NCBI RefSeq assembly: GCF_003667315.2
Contig: NZ_RCTZ02000009.1
Coordinates: 111,057 to 175,056, forward strand
DNA from: Tropicibacter alexandrii
Lineage (GTDB): Bacteria > Pseudomonadota > Alphaproteobacteria > Rhodobacterales > Rhodobacteraceae
Direction: 5' to 3'
Length of the DNA stretch: 64,000 bases
Shown here: positions 9,110 to 17,982 of the stretch, piece after piece
Position numbering within the stretch: the first letter of the stretch is position 1
Layout: each line of letters begins with the position of its first letter
The notes under the pieces: model-generated
The model's database searches: none
What the model was told of the DNA's origin: nothing
The model's input: only the letters and a program-made list of their open reading frames with translations
Made by a program: the position numbers and the translations under genes

Positions 9110-9509
9110 TCATCCACGGCACGCCGAAGCGGTCGCGCAGCGTGCCAAACCCCTTTGCCCAGAATTGCGGCCCCCAAGGCATCTGGGTCTCGCCCCCCTC
9201 GGCAAGCGCGGCATAAAGCTGCGCGCCCTTGTCCACATCGTCGAGCGCGATCTGCAAGTCAAAGCCGGAATGCCCCCGGAACACGTCGCCCATCGTGGCG
9301 CCCCCCATCACGTCCGAGGCCATCAGGGTCATGTTCTCTAGCACCAGCTGGGCGTTGGCGACGCGGTCGCCCATGCCTTCGGGCACCATCGAGGTGTCGG
9401 GCATGTCGGCGAACCGCATGATCGTCAACTCTCCGCCGAGCAGGGATTGGTAAAAGGTCATGGCCTCGGCGGCGGTCCCGTCAAAGGTCAGGTAGGCGTT
9501 CAGTCGCAT
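9096..9509 (-). CDS. VOC/PhnB-like glyoxalase-fold protein
   Basis: 137 residues beginning MRLNAYLTFDG, with FYQSLLGGEL and a C-terminal DRFGVPWMINVD, the typical pattern of PhnB/3-demethylubiquinone-methyltransferase-like members of the vicinal oxygen chelate superfamily. The start at 9509 is preceded by AGGAGACACCG, a strong ribosome site, so upstream in-frame codons are not used. Family members include antibiotic-binding and lyase proteins; the true role here is unknown. Overlaps the MATE gene tail to tail. Confidence 0.88.
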   Translation of the reverse strand: MRLNAYLTFDGTAAEAMTFYQSLLGGELTIMRFADMPDTSMVPEGMGDRVANAQLVLENMTLMASDVMGGATMGDVFRGHSGFDLQIALDDVDKGAQLYAALAEGGETQMPWGPQFWAKGFGTLRDRFGVPWMINVD

Positions 9510-9689
9510 CGGTGTCTCCTGTCTCGCTGATCGCAGCATGCGCGCGGCCCGACAGAAATGTCTAGGGTCAGGAACGGAGGTATTCCGCCATTGCGCGGGC
9601 CGGTCGGGACTGTTTGACTTGGCCTTGCCTGCACCGGGCATCGTGCCGGTCAGGGATATTTGAACAAGGGACAACACAGGGGATTTTTC

Positions 9690-10067
9690 ATGGATACGAC
9701 GATGGCAGGCCAAGGCGGCTATACCCGCGAGGTCGGCATAGGCGAAGCGGTGACGCTTTTCTTCACCAACTACGTCAATTTCAGCGGCCGTTCGAACCGG
9801 GGCGAATATTGGTGGGCGTTCCTCGCGATCTTCCTGATTTCGCTCGGGCTGTCGTTCCTCGATATGGCGCTGGGCATCGGGCTGCTGGGCGGGCTGTTCT
9901 CGCTGGCGACGCTTCTGCCGGGCCTCGCCATCGGCGCGCGCCGCCTGCACGACATCGACAAGTCGGGCTGGTGGCTGCTGATCGGGCTAATCCCGCTGGT
10001 GGGTTTTCTGGTGCTGATCTATTTCTTCGTGCAGCCGCCGAACCCCGGCCCGAACCGCTTTGGCTGA
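9690..10067 (+). CDS. DUF805 inner-membrane protein
   Basis: 125 residues with the DUF805 signature: [10 protein letters not shown], three or four hydrophobic helices, and the [13 protein letters not shown] block before the last helix. The family consists of small inner-membrane proteins (E. coli YhaH/YhaI type) with no known biochemical activity. ATG 9690 after a GGGG stretch gives the expected short N-terminus; an earlier in-frame start at 9660 would add ten residues. Single gene. Confidence 0.85.
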   Translation: MDTTMAGQGGYTREVGIGEAVTLFFTNYVNFSGRSNRGEYWWAFLAIFLISLGLSFLDMALGIGLLGGLFSLATLLPGLAIGARRLHDIDKSGWWLLIGLIPLVGFLVLIYFFVQPPNPGPNRFG

Positions 10068-10076
10068 GACTTGAGC

Positions 10077-10104
10077 GCCCCCTGTCCCGTCCGGGCCGGG
10101 GGGC
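10077..10104 (+). terminator. Weak GC-rich stem-loop after the DUF805 gene
   Basis: GCCCCC at 10077-10082 pairs with GGGGGC at 10099-10104 shortly after the DUF805 stop. There is no clear T-run, so it may only slow transcription or stabilise the message. Confidence 0.3.
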
Positions 10105-10179
10105 ACCGTCTTTGCGCGCTTGCAGGACGGCGCGCAGGCGACTAGAAGGCGCCCGTCTGGATCAGCAAGGAGAGCGCAG

Positions 10180-11277
10180 ATGGGCTTCCGTATGGGTATC
10201 GTGGGTCTGCCGAATGTCGGCAAGTCGACCCTGTTCAATGCGCTCACCAAGACCGCCGCGGCGCAGGCGGCAAACTTTCCGTTCTGCACGATCGAGCCCA
10301 ATGTGGGCGATGTGGCGGTGCCGGATGACCGGCTGGACAAGCTGGCGGCGATTGCCGGATCGAAGCAGATCATCCCGACGCGCATGACCTTTGTGGACAT
10401 CGCCGGTTTGGTCAAGGGGGCCTCCAAGGGCGAGGGGCTGGGCAACCAGTTTCTGGCCAATATCCGCGAGGTCGACGCGATTGCCCATGTGCTGCGCTGC
10501 TTCGAGGATGACGACGTGACCCATGTCGATGGCCGCGTCGATCCGGTCTCGGACGCCGAGACCATCGAGACCGAGCTGATCATCGCCGACATGGAGAGCT
10601 TGGAAAAGCGGCTTCAGAACATCGTGCGCAAGGTGCGTGGCGGCGACAAGGAAGCGGTGCAGCAGGAACGCCTGATGAAGCTGGCCATGGCCGCTTTGGA
10701 GGATGGCAAGCCCGCCCGCGTGGTCGAGGTCGATGCCGAGGATCTCAAGCAGTGGAAGATGCTGCAACTTCTGACCTCGAAACCCGTCCTGTATGTCTGC
10801 AATGTCGACGAGGGCGACGCCGCCGAGGGCAACGCGCTGTCGGCCAAGGTCTTCGAGATGGCGGCCGCGCAGGGCAACTCCGCCGTCGTGATCAGCGCCA
10901 AGATCGAAGAGGAAATCAGCCAGCTGGACGAGGACGAAGCCGCTGAATTCCTTGGTGAACTCGGCCTGAAAGAGGCCGGTCTGGATCGTCTGATCAAGGC
11001 CGGGTATGCGCTGCTGAACCTTGAAACCTACTTCACCGTCGGCCCGAAGGAAGCGCGCGCTTGGACGATCAAGCAGGGCACGCTGGCCCCGCAGGCGGCA
11101 GGCGTGATCCATGGCGATTTCGAGCGCGGCTTCATCCGCGCCGAGACGATTGCCTATGACGATTACGTCACCTTGGGCGGCGAAGGCCCGGCGAAAGAGG
11201 CGGGCAAGATGCGCGCCGAGGGCAAGGCCTACACCGTCAAGGATGGCGACGTCCTGCACTTCCTGTTCAACACCTGA
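10180..11277 (+). CDS. ychF: Redox-regulated ribosome-binding ATPase YchF (Obg-like)
   Basis: 365 residues, full length. G1 is GLPNVGKST at the N-terminus, switch/G3 region [17 protein letters not shown] follows, and the G4 position reads NVDE in place of NKxD, which is the mark of YchF and explains its preference for ATP. A helical coiled domain lies in the middle and a C-terminal TGS domain ([19 protein letters not shown] to [10 protein letters not shown]) is complete. YchF binds ribosomes and affects translation and stress responses. Start at 10180 follows AAGGAGAG. Monocistronic. Confidence 0.96.
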   Translation: MGFRMGIVGLPNVGKSTLFNALTKTAAAQAANFPFCTIEPNVGDVAVPDDRLDKLAAIAGSKQIIPTRMTFVDIAGLVKGASKGEGLGNQFLANIREVDAIAHVLRCFEDDDVTHVDGRVDPVSDAETIETELIIADMESLEKRLQNIVRKVRGGDKEAVQQERLMKLAMAALEDGKPARVVEVDAEDLKQWKMLQLLTSKPVLYVCNVDEGDAAEGNALSAKVFEMAAAQGNSAVVISAKIEEEISQLDEDEAAEFLGELGLKEAGLDRLIKAGYALLNLETYFTVGPKEARAWTIKQGTLAPQAAGVIHGDFERGFIRAETIAYDDYVTLGGEGPAKEAGKMRAEGKAYTVKDGDVLHFLFNT

Positions 11278-11370
11278 CGGCCCGCCTGTCGACAATCTGC
11301 ATACAAGCGCGGCATAAGGTCGTGCACAAGATGTCGCGCGTATGCAGCGTGTGCACAGCGCGCCCCTTGG

Positions 11371-11416
11371 CTTCTTTGGTCCGAAAATACCTCGGGGGTT
11401 TGGGGGCAGAGCCCCC
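11371..11416 (+). repeat. Dispersed REP-like repeat, copy A
   Basis: Copy of a short repeat found three times in the window: CTTCTTTGGTCCGAAAATAC then CTCGGGGGTTTGGGGGCAGAGCCCCC. It ends in a GGGGGC/GCCCCC hairpin. Located between ychF and the RTX gene. The other copies are at 29543-29588 and 46894-46954 (reverse). Confidence 0.85.
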
Positions 11417-11425
11417 ATGCCGTCC

Positions 11426-12694
11426 TCAGAATACGAAATCGTCGGCGGTCAGCTGCGCCAAGCCGATGTTCTCGACGGTCACGCTGTCGCCCGGAGCCAG
11501 CGTGATCACCACATCCGTACCGACCTGCGCCAGCCCAAGCGCACCCATGCCGGACAGCCCCAGCGCCGTCAGGTCGATCAGGTCCGAGCCATCCTCGAAA
11601 TCGGTGATCGTGTCGTTGCCGTCCCCGGCGCCAAAGATGAAGACATCCGCCTGCGCGCCGCCGGTCAACTCGTCATCGCCCGCGCCGCCGGTGAGGTCAT
11701 CCTTGCCCGCGCCGCCATCCAGATCGTCATCCCCGGCCTCGCCGTAGAGCTTGTCATTGCCGGCATCCCCCGACAGCATGTCGGCGTCGGCACCGCCCCA
11801 GAGCTTGTCGTTGGCGTCGCCGCCGAACAGCACATCCACGCCGTCACCGCCGCGCAACTGGTCCTTGCCCGCGCCCCCCGAAAGCGTGTCATTGCCCGCC
11901 TCGCCATACAGGGTGTCATTGCCCAGACCGCCATCGAGCAGGTCGGCGAAGAGGGTCCCGAAAAAGCGGTCATCCGCATCGGTCAGGTCCCCGGCATTGG
12001 GCGCCGCGACCAGCGTGAAGTCGTCATTGGTCAGGGTCAGGCCCGCAGCCCCTTGCAGGGTCAGCACCGCGCCGCCGGGCAGGGTCAGCAGCAGGTCGGC
12101 ACCGGACACGGCCACGCTCAGTTGCGCCATGTCGTAGACGCCAAGCGCGGTCAGGTCGATCAGGTCGTCGCCCTGCGCAAAGTCGGTGATGGTGTCATTG
12201 CCGGATTTCCAGCCCTCGGTGACGAATACATCCCTGCCCGTGCCGCCGGTCAGCAGGTCGTCGCCCTTGCCCCCCGAAAGGGTATCATTGCCCGCCTCGC
12301 CGTCGAGCACGTCATTGCCGCGCCCGCCATACAGGTTGTCGCGGCGGTCGCCGCCCAGCAGCAGGTCATCCTTGCCGCCGCCGATCAGCGTGTCGTTGCC
12401 GTCCCCGCCCAGCAGCGTGTCATGGCCGGAATCGCCGTCCATCAGGTCGTTGCCCGCGCCGCCCTCGGCATAGTCGTCGCCGCAAGAGACGTCGATCGAA
12501 TCGTCGCCATTGTCGCCATAGACGGTGTCGTTGCCCATGGTCGAATGGATTGAGTCATTGCCGCCGCCGCCATAGATCAGGTCGTGGCCACCATCGGCAA
12601 AGACGGAATCGTTGCCGCCAGAGAGGTCGATGATGTCGTCCTCATCCGTGCCGACGATCGAATCGCCCTGATTGGTTCCGGTGATGATGGCCAT
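11426..12694 (-). CDS. RTX-type calcium-binding repeat protein, two serralysin-like modules
   Basis: 422 residues made almost wholly of glycine/aspartate-rich nonapeptide repeats (GGxGxDxLx), which fold as Ca2+-filled parallel beta rolls. There are two consecutive modules of similar plan. Each has a repeat block, then a capping segment with DVFxF/T, GNDTITDF, DDLIDLTALG and a hydrophobic stretch ending in LTxDDF. This cap resembles the C-terminal region of M10 serralysins that carries the type I secretion signal. No catalytic domain or N-terminal signal peptide is present, so export would be by a type I system (not encoded here). ATG 12694 has an AAGGGAG site; an upstream in-frame start would add 21 unlikely residues. 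Likely an extracellular or surface protein of unknown target. Confidence 0.88.
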   Translation of the reverse strand: MAIITGTNQGDSIVGTDEDDIIDLSGGNDSVFADGGHDLIYGGGGNDSIHSTMGNDTVYGDNGDDSIDVSCGDDYAEGGAGNDLMDGDSGHDTLLGGDGNDTLIGGGKDDLLLGGDRRDNLYGGRGNDVLDGEAGNDTLSGGKGDDLLTGGTGRDVFVTEGWKSGNDTITDFAQGDDLIDLTALGVYDMAQLSVAVSGADLLLTLPGGAVLTLQGAAGLTLTNDDFTLVAAPNAGDLTDADDRFFGTLFADLLDGGLGNDTLYGEAGNDTLSGGAGKDQLRGGDGVDVLFGGDANDKLWGGADADMLSGDAGNDKLYGEAGDDDLDGGAGKDDLTGGAGDDELTGGAQADVFIFGAGDGNDTITDFEDGSDLIDLTALGLSGMGALGLAQVGTDVVITLAPGDSVTVENIGLAQLTADDFVF

Positions 12695-12840
12695 GGCAGT
12701 GGCTCCCTTGCAAACGGCATCGATACAATACCGGGCAAGGTTAACGGCCTGCGCCAATCATGGAAGAATTTTGGTTAATTCAGGGCGAAAATGGGGCGAC
12801 AGGTCCGATTTTCGCAATCCAGGGTTGAACCTTGGTTTCC

Positions 12841-12865
12841 CGGGGCGGGATGATCCGCCGCCCCG
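12841..12865 (-). terminator. GC-rich stem-loop downstream of the DEAD-box helicase gene
   Basis: CGGGGCGG pairs with CCGCCCCG around a short loop, 25 bp beyond the helicase stop on the minus strand. No strong T-run follows, so termination is plausible but not certain. Confidence 0.4.
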
Positions 12866-12889
12866 AGACGATTTGTTGAGACTCGGCGA

Positions 12890-14203
<1,314 letters not shown>

Positions 14204-14470
14204 TCTATTTCCTTTGCGGGGCGCATGAGTGCGCCCTTGGGTGACCCGACCGGAGACACTCCGACGAGCCGAGGGTTCGCGCGGCCTCTGAATGCGCGGG
14301 CGTTTCCCGGGCACTTGGCCGAAGCGTTCAGGAACCCTGCGTGATGGGGAACTGGTCAGGTCTGTCGCTGATGGCCCTTGTCAGAAAAGGCGCGGCATGC
14401 TCACGCGGCAGCGCAGCGACTGGCCTCACATGAGGCTTTGGGCACGATCTGTCAAGGGGAACGTCGCCGC

Positions 14471-15196
14471 TCAGAGCAGCGGGCGCGGACGGTAGGCATC
14501 GGCATCCAGCCCAGTTTCGGCATAAAGCCGGTCCGGATCGGGCACGACCAGCCGCCGGGCCGACCAGTCGGCGAGACCCTGATCGCGCAGGCGGGCCAGC
14601 GTCTTGTTGGTGTGGACAAGGCTCAGGCCAAGCGCATCGGCGAGATCCTGTTGCCGGTAGGGCAGGGCGACGGCGTTGCCGGACGACGGCTCGATCCGAC
14701 GCAGGCGTACGAACAGTTTGTGCAGGGCCCATGCGACCCGTTCGGTCGCGGCCTTCTGGCCGATCACGCTCAGCGCCTCGCCGAGCAGGCTTTCCTCGCG
14801 CGCGGCGAGATGGGTGATGTCATAGGCACGGGCCGGGCAGTTGCGGAACAGGTCCCACAGGCGCGTCTTGGGAAAACAGCACAGGATCATATCGGTGGTG
14901 GCGGTCACGGAATGGTCCATCTCATTCATCACCCCGGCCTGAAGCCCGAGAAAATCGCCGGGCAGCACGAAGCCCACCACCTGTCGTTCGCCGTCGGGCA
15001 GCGGCACCGAGCGCAGGCCAAGCCCGTCGAGCACGGTGTAAAGCATGTCCGAATCCTCGCCTGCGGACAGCACGTTCTGGCCCGCCCGCACATGCCGTTC
15101 ACCGGTCTTGAGGGTTTGCATGTACGATTCCTCCTCATCTGTCATCGACAGGAAGGCGGGGCTTTGGCGAAGGGGACAGGCTTTGCAATTTCTCAT
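14471..15196 (-). CDS. Crp/Fnr family transcriptional regulator
   Basis: 241 residues with an N-terminal cyclic-nucleotide-binding-like beta roll (about 30-145) and a C-terminal winged helix whose recognition region is RQQDLADALGLSLVHTNKTL. The N-terminus has only a CKAC pair, not the four cysteines of a canonical FNR iron-sulfur cluster, so it is unlikely to be a classical oxygen-sensing FNR; it may bind another effector or none. It is divergent from a receiver-like gene at 15275 and could control it. Target and signal unknown. Confidence 0.85.
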   Translation of the reverse strand: MRNCKACPLRQSPAFLSMTDEEESYMQTLKTGERHVRAGQNVLSAGEDSDMLYTVLDGLGLRSVPLPDGERQVVGFVLPGDFLGLQAGVMNEMDHSVTATTDMILCCFPKTRLWDLFRNCPARAYDITHLAAREESLLGEALSVIGQKAATERVAWALHKLFVRLRRIEPSSGNAVALPYRQQDLADALGLSLVHTNKTLARLRDQGLADWSARRLVVPDPDRLYAETGLDADAYRPRPLL

Positions 15197-15274
15197 ATAT
15201 TTTATCTAACTATGTCGTGGTTTAATTCTTGCCGCCCAAGGGTCGTGATAGCCTCACGGCTTGGGGGTACATTG

Positions 15275-15640
15275 ATGACAGCTCAGAAGACATTCGCCCC
15301 GTTCAAAGCGTTGATCGTGGCAAACAATACCATCGAATCGGAAGATCTGGCCGAGTTCCTTGAACTGCACCGGTTCGGTCCGGTGGCACAGGTCCTCGGG
15401 GCGGACGAAGCCGCGGTGATGATCCGCAATGCTGCGCACGCGCCGAGCGTGGTGGTCTTTGCGCTGTCGATGCACCGCAGTGGCAGCAGCGACCTGCTGG
15501 ACTTGGTGCTTGCGTTGCGTGCGCCGTTGATCTGTATCGACATGGAGCCGGGCCGCGACATCGCCGAGGGCGTCGTCGCAGTCCGGCGGCCATATTCCGA
15601 TATCGATCTGCAAAAGGCGATCGCTGCGCTGTCGCTTTAG
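15275..15640 (+). CDS. Degenerate receiver-domain-like protein
   Basis: 121 residues with the fold pattern of a response-regulator receiver (FKALIVANNTIESEDLAEFL at the start, alternating strands and helices, VRRPYSDIDLQKAI at the end). The phospho-acceptor position reads VVVFALSMH, without Asp, the acidic pair after beta1 is replaced by Asn, and the usual Lys-Pro near the end is Arg-Pro. It is therefore a pseudo-receiver that cannot be phosphorylated in the usual way and may act as a protein-binding module. It is divergent from a Crp/Fnr gene and overlaps the 3' end of a DUF883-like gene by 4 bp. Confidence 0.75.
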   Translation: MTAQKTFAPFKALIVANNTIESEDLAEFLELHRFGPVAQVLGADEAAVMIRNAAHAPSVVVFALSMHRSGSSDLLDLVLALRAPLICIDMEPGRDIAEGVVAVRRPYSDIDLQKAIAALSL

Positions 15641-15927
15641 CGACGACCGCGCAGGGCCATGCCCAGCACGATACCCGCACCCAGCGCGCCAAGGACGGCA
15701 AGCCCCGGGTTGCGCTGCACGCCGCGTTCGAATTCGGACTGGGCGGCGGCGATCTGGTGCTGACCGTAATGGACCGCCTCGCGCGCCCCTTCGCGGGCCG
15801 TGCGCGCGGTTTCGCGGGCGTCGTCGGACAGCTTGCGTGCGCCGTCACGGGCGCGGTCGCCGAACTGCTTGATGCGGCCCTCGGTGGTTTCGTATTCGGG
15901 ATCGGTGTCCATGGGATGATATGTCAT
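15637..15927 (-). CDS. DUF883/YqjD-like membrane-anchored stress protein
   Basis: 96 residues: a long charged amphipathic helix rich in Arg, Ala and Asp, then a C-terminal hydrophobic segment LAVLGALGAGIVLGMAL ending in RGRR. This is the plan of the ElaB/YqjD/DUF883 family, small proteins anchored in the inner membrane by the C-terminus, some of which bind ribosomes in stationary phase. The start at 15927 has AAAGGAGAG. An EcfG-type promoter (GGAAC-N16-CGTT, 15950-15974 minus strand) lies just upstream, which places it in the general stress regulon. Confidence 0.82.
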   Translation of the reverse strand: MTYHPMDTDPEYETTEGRIKQFGDRARDGARKLSDDARETARTAREGAREAVHYGQHQIAAAQSEFERGVQRNPGLAVLGALGAGIVLGMALRGRR

Positions 15928-15949
15928 TGATCTCTCCTTTCCGAATATG

Positions 15950-15974
15950 AACGCGGGCGGGGCGGGCTGGTTCC
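15950..15974 (-). promoter_or_regulatory. EcfG-type promoter for the DUF883-like gene
   Basis: On the minus strand GGAAC (15974-15970), 16-nt spacer, CGTT (15953-15950), which fits the alphaproteobacterial EcfG consensus. It is back to back with the promoter at 15978-16002. Confidence 0.75.
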
Positions 15975-15977
15975 GTG

Positions 15978-16002
15978 GGAACTTTTGCGCTGGTGACGGG
16001 TT
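15978..16002 (+). promoter_or_regulatory. EcfG-type promoter for the DUF1328 gene
   Basis: GGAAC at 15978-15982, 16-nt spacer, GGTT at 15999-16002, about 40 bp before the start at 16044. Confidence 0.7.
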
Positions 16003-16043
16003 GACAGGACAGATCAAGGAAACAACCCGAAAGGACTTTTCCC

Positions 16044-16214
16044 ATGCTGTACTGGGCCATTCTTTTCTTTGTCGTAGCCATCGTCGCGGCCGTTTTCGGC
16101 TTTGGTGGCATCGCATCGGCCTCTGCCGGGATCGCGCAGATCCTGTTCTTTATCTTCTTGGTGCTGTTCATCGTGGCGCTTGTCGCCCGCGCCTTGCGCG
16201 GTCGGACGCCGTGA
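16044..16214 (+). CDS. DUF1328 small membrane protein
   Basis: 56 residues, [20 protein letters not shown] start, then [12 protein letters not shown], a second hydrophobic segment and a basic end (ARALRGR). This is the DUF1328/YtjA pattern: two short membrane helices joined by a small-residue turn. Function unknown; homologues are commonly stress-induced. Preceded by an EcfG-type promoter and followed by a strong terminator at 16236-16265. Confidence 0.88.
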   Translation: MLYWAILFFVVAIVAAVFGFGGIASASAGIAQILFFIFLVLFIVALVARALRGRTP

Positions 16215-16235
16215 CCGGATCAGACATGACACATG

Positions 16236-16265
16236 AAAAAGGGCCCCCGCACGGGGCCCTTTTTT
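16236..16265. terminator. Bidirectional rho-independent terminator
   Basis: GGGCCCC/GGGGCCC stem flanked by A-run and T-run, so it works in both directions. It separates the DUF1328 gene from the convergent phyR. Confidence 0.9.
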
Positions 16266-16285
16266 GCGGCGTCGACGCGATGGCG

Positions 16286-17098
16286 TCAGGCCTTGAGGGT
16301 TTCGGTCGAAGAGAAGAACATCGCTTGGCTGACCGCCGAGCGCACCTGTTCCTCGGTATAGGGCTTCGAGATCAGGAAGGCCGGCTCCGGCCCGTCGCCG
16401 GTCAGCAGGCGCTCGGGGAAGGCGGTGATGAAGATCACCGGCACATCGGGATAATGCTGTTCGAGGATGCGGTTGACCGCGTCGATGCCCGAGGAATTGT
16501 CGGCGAGCTGGATGTCGGACAGGATGAGGTCGGGCTTTTCCGCCTTGGCCAGATCCATCGCGGCGCTTTCGGTGCGCGCGACGCCGGTCACCTGATGGCC
16601 CATCTCGGCGACCATGCTTTCGAGATCGAGCGCGATGATAGCTTCGTCCTCGATGATCATGACGCGACCGGACAGGGATTTCGCCATCTCGGCATAGGCG
16701 ATGTCGACCAACCGCGCGGCTTCGTCCTCGGGGACGTCCATGACGCGGGCAAGGTCGGTCAGCGGCATCTCTTCGATGGTGTGCAGCAGCAGCGCCTCGC
16801 GGGTGCCGGAGGTCAGTCGCGACAGGTGCGCCTGCGCGCGCGAGGCCAGCCCGGTATCGGTATCGGCCATCGCCCCGCCGGAGCTGGACCAAATGGTGTG
16901 AAACACTTTGAACAGCGCCAGCTTGGGCGCGATCGTGCGGTCATAGGCGCCCTGATCGGACAGGATCGCCTCAAGCGTTGCCGCGGCGTAGCTGTCGCCC
17001 CGCTCTTGCGAGCCGGTCAGCGCGCGTGCGTAGCGGCGCAGGTACGGCAAATTTGCCCCTACGCTGGTGGTCAGATCGACAGTTGTCGCTTCAGCCAT
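16286..17098 (-). CDS. phyR: General stress response regulator PhyR (anti-anti-sigma)
   Basis: 270 residues. The N-terminal half (about 15-135) is a sigma-factor-like domain with region 2 and region 4 features (LPYLRRYARALTGS, LTSGTREALLLHTIEEM). The C-terminal half (about 145-262) is a receiver with acidic residues in IIEDEAI and phospho-acceptor Asp195 in LILSDIQL, and SKPY near the end. This is the PhyR architecture: on phosphorylation the sigma-like domain binds NepR and frees EcfG. Start MAEATT at 17098 is preferred to the far upstream in-frame start, which would run over the promoter. An EcfG-type promoter lies upstream (17135-17160), giving positive autoregulation. Divergent from nepR. 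Confidence 0.95.
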   Translation of the reverse strand: MAEATTVDLTTSVGANLPYLRRYARALTGSQERGDSYAAATLEAILSDQGAYDRTIAPKLALFKVFHTIWSSSGGAMADTDTGLASRAQAHLSRLTSGTREALLLHTIEEMPLTDLARVMDVPEDEAARLVDIAYAEMAKSLSGRVMIIEDEAIIALDLESMVAEMGHQVTGVARTESAAMDLAKAEKPDLILSDIQLADNSSGIDAVNRILEQHYPDVPVIFITAFPERLLTGDGPEPAFLISKPYTEEQVRSAVSQAMFFSSTETLKA

Positions 17099-17128
17099 GT
17101 TTTTTTGCCCTGTGTTGCAAGTTTTCTC

Positions 17129-17153
17129 GGAACCAACGTCAGGTTCCGGCGTT
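17129..17153 (+). promoter_or_regulatory. EcfG-type promoter for nepR-ecfG
   Basis: GGAAC at 17129-17133, 16-nt spacer, CGTT at 17150-17153, about 50 bp before nepR. It physically overlaps the phyR promoter on the other strand. Confidence 0.85.
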
Positions 17154-17160
17154 TGGTTCC
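17135..17160 (-). promoter_or_regulatory. EcfG-type promoter for phyR
   Basis: Minus strand GGAAC (17160-17156), 17-nt spacer, CGTT (17138-17135), about 37 bp before the phyR start. The two opposing promoters share the same 32 bp. Confidence 0.85.
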
Positions 17161-17205
17161 AGCTATCGTTTAAAAAATACGTCCCAATACAGGTACAACG
17201 GTGAC

Positions 17206-17415
17206 ATGACTCACAACGCCAAGAGATCAAGGCTGCAAAGCGAGATCGACGACAACCTCCGCAAGGCCTTTGATGAGGTGGTGAAACAGGATGTTCCTGA
17301 CCGCTTCCTCAATCTCCTTGACCAGCTGCGCGCGCAGGAAACGGCGCAGTCGGGCGAAACCCAAACCCGATCGCCGGTCCCCCAGCCCGCGCATGGAGAC
17401 GACGATCATGCGTGA
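17206..17415 (+). CDS. nepR: Anti-sigma factor NepR
   Basis: 69 residues with the NepR core LRKAFDEVVKQDVPDRFLNLLDQL, which forms the two helices that clamp EcfG or the PhyR sigma-like domain. N- and C-terminal tails are short and hydrophilic, as usual. Start ATG 17206. Its stop overlaps the ecfG start region, so the two are translated together. Driven by the EcfG-type promoter at 17129-17153. Confidence 0.94.
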   Translation: MTHNAKRSRLQSEIDDNLRKAFDEVVKQDVPDRFLNLLDQLRAQETAQSGETQTRSPVPQPAHGDDDHA

Positions 17416-17968
17416 CAAGAACGTCGATCCGCGCGACGAGATCGTGGAGCATATCGGCGCGATGCGTGCCTTTGCCATGAGCCTCACGCGCAATTCGGCA
17501 CTGGCCGATGACATGGTGCAGGATGCGCTGGTCAAGGCGTGGTCCAAGATCCACACCTTCGAGGCGGGCACCAACATGCGGGCTTGGCTGTTCACGATCT
17601 TGCGCAACACTTACTATTCGCACCACCGCAAGGCCCGCCGCGAGGTGCAGGATTCCGAGGGCGAACTGTCCGGTGCGCTGGCGCAGAAGCCCGATCATGA
17701 CGGTCGGTTGCAGATGCGCGACTTCAACACCGCGTTCGGCCAGCTGACCGACGAACAGCGCGAGGCGCTGATCCTTGTGGGCGCGTCGGGTTTTTCCTAT
17801 GAAGAGGCAGCCGAGGCCTGCGGCGTGGCCGTCGGCACGATCAAGAGCCGCGTGAACCGCGCCCGCGCGCGTTTGGCGCAACTTATGCATCTGGAGGAGG
17901 ACGAGAAGCTGGAACTTACTGACGTGGTCACATCCGGTATCGTCTCAGACAACCAGAGCGCAGCTTGA
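17408..17968 (+). CDS. ecfG: ECF RNA polymerase sigma factor EcfG
   Basis: 186 residues from ATG 17408, overlapping nepR by 8 bp. An in-frame ATG at 17393 would add five residues. Region 2 (MRAFAMSLTRNSALADDMVQDALVKAWSKI with NMRAWLFTILRN) and region 4 (LTDEQREALILVGASGFSYEEAA then GTIKSRVNRARARL) are intact. It is the general stress sigma factor of alphaproteobacteria. Eight matching promoters in this window indicate its local regulon. The kinase gene follows, starting at or just after the ecfG stop. Confidence 0.94.
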   Translation: MRDKNVDPRDEIVEHIGAMRAFAMSLTRNSALADDMVQDALVKAWSKIHTFEAGTNMRAWLFTILRNTYYSHHRKARREVQDSEGELSGALAQKPDHDGRLQMRDFNTAFGQLTDEQREALILVGASGFSYEEAAEACGVAVGTIKSRVNRARARLAQLMHLEEDEKLELTDVVTSGIVSDNQSAA

Positions 17969-17982
17969 TCGCCGGTGGACGG

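Noticed and set aside
11650..12640. Regularly repeated DNA that could suggest a CRISPR-like array
   Set aside because: The repeats are codons for glycine/aspartate nonapeptides of an RTX protein, with no spacer structure.
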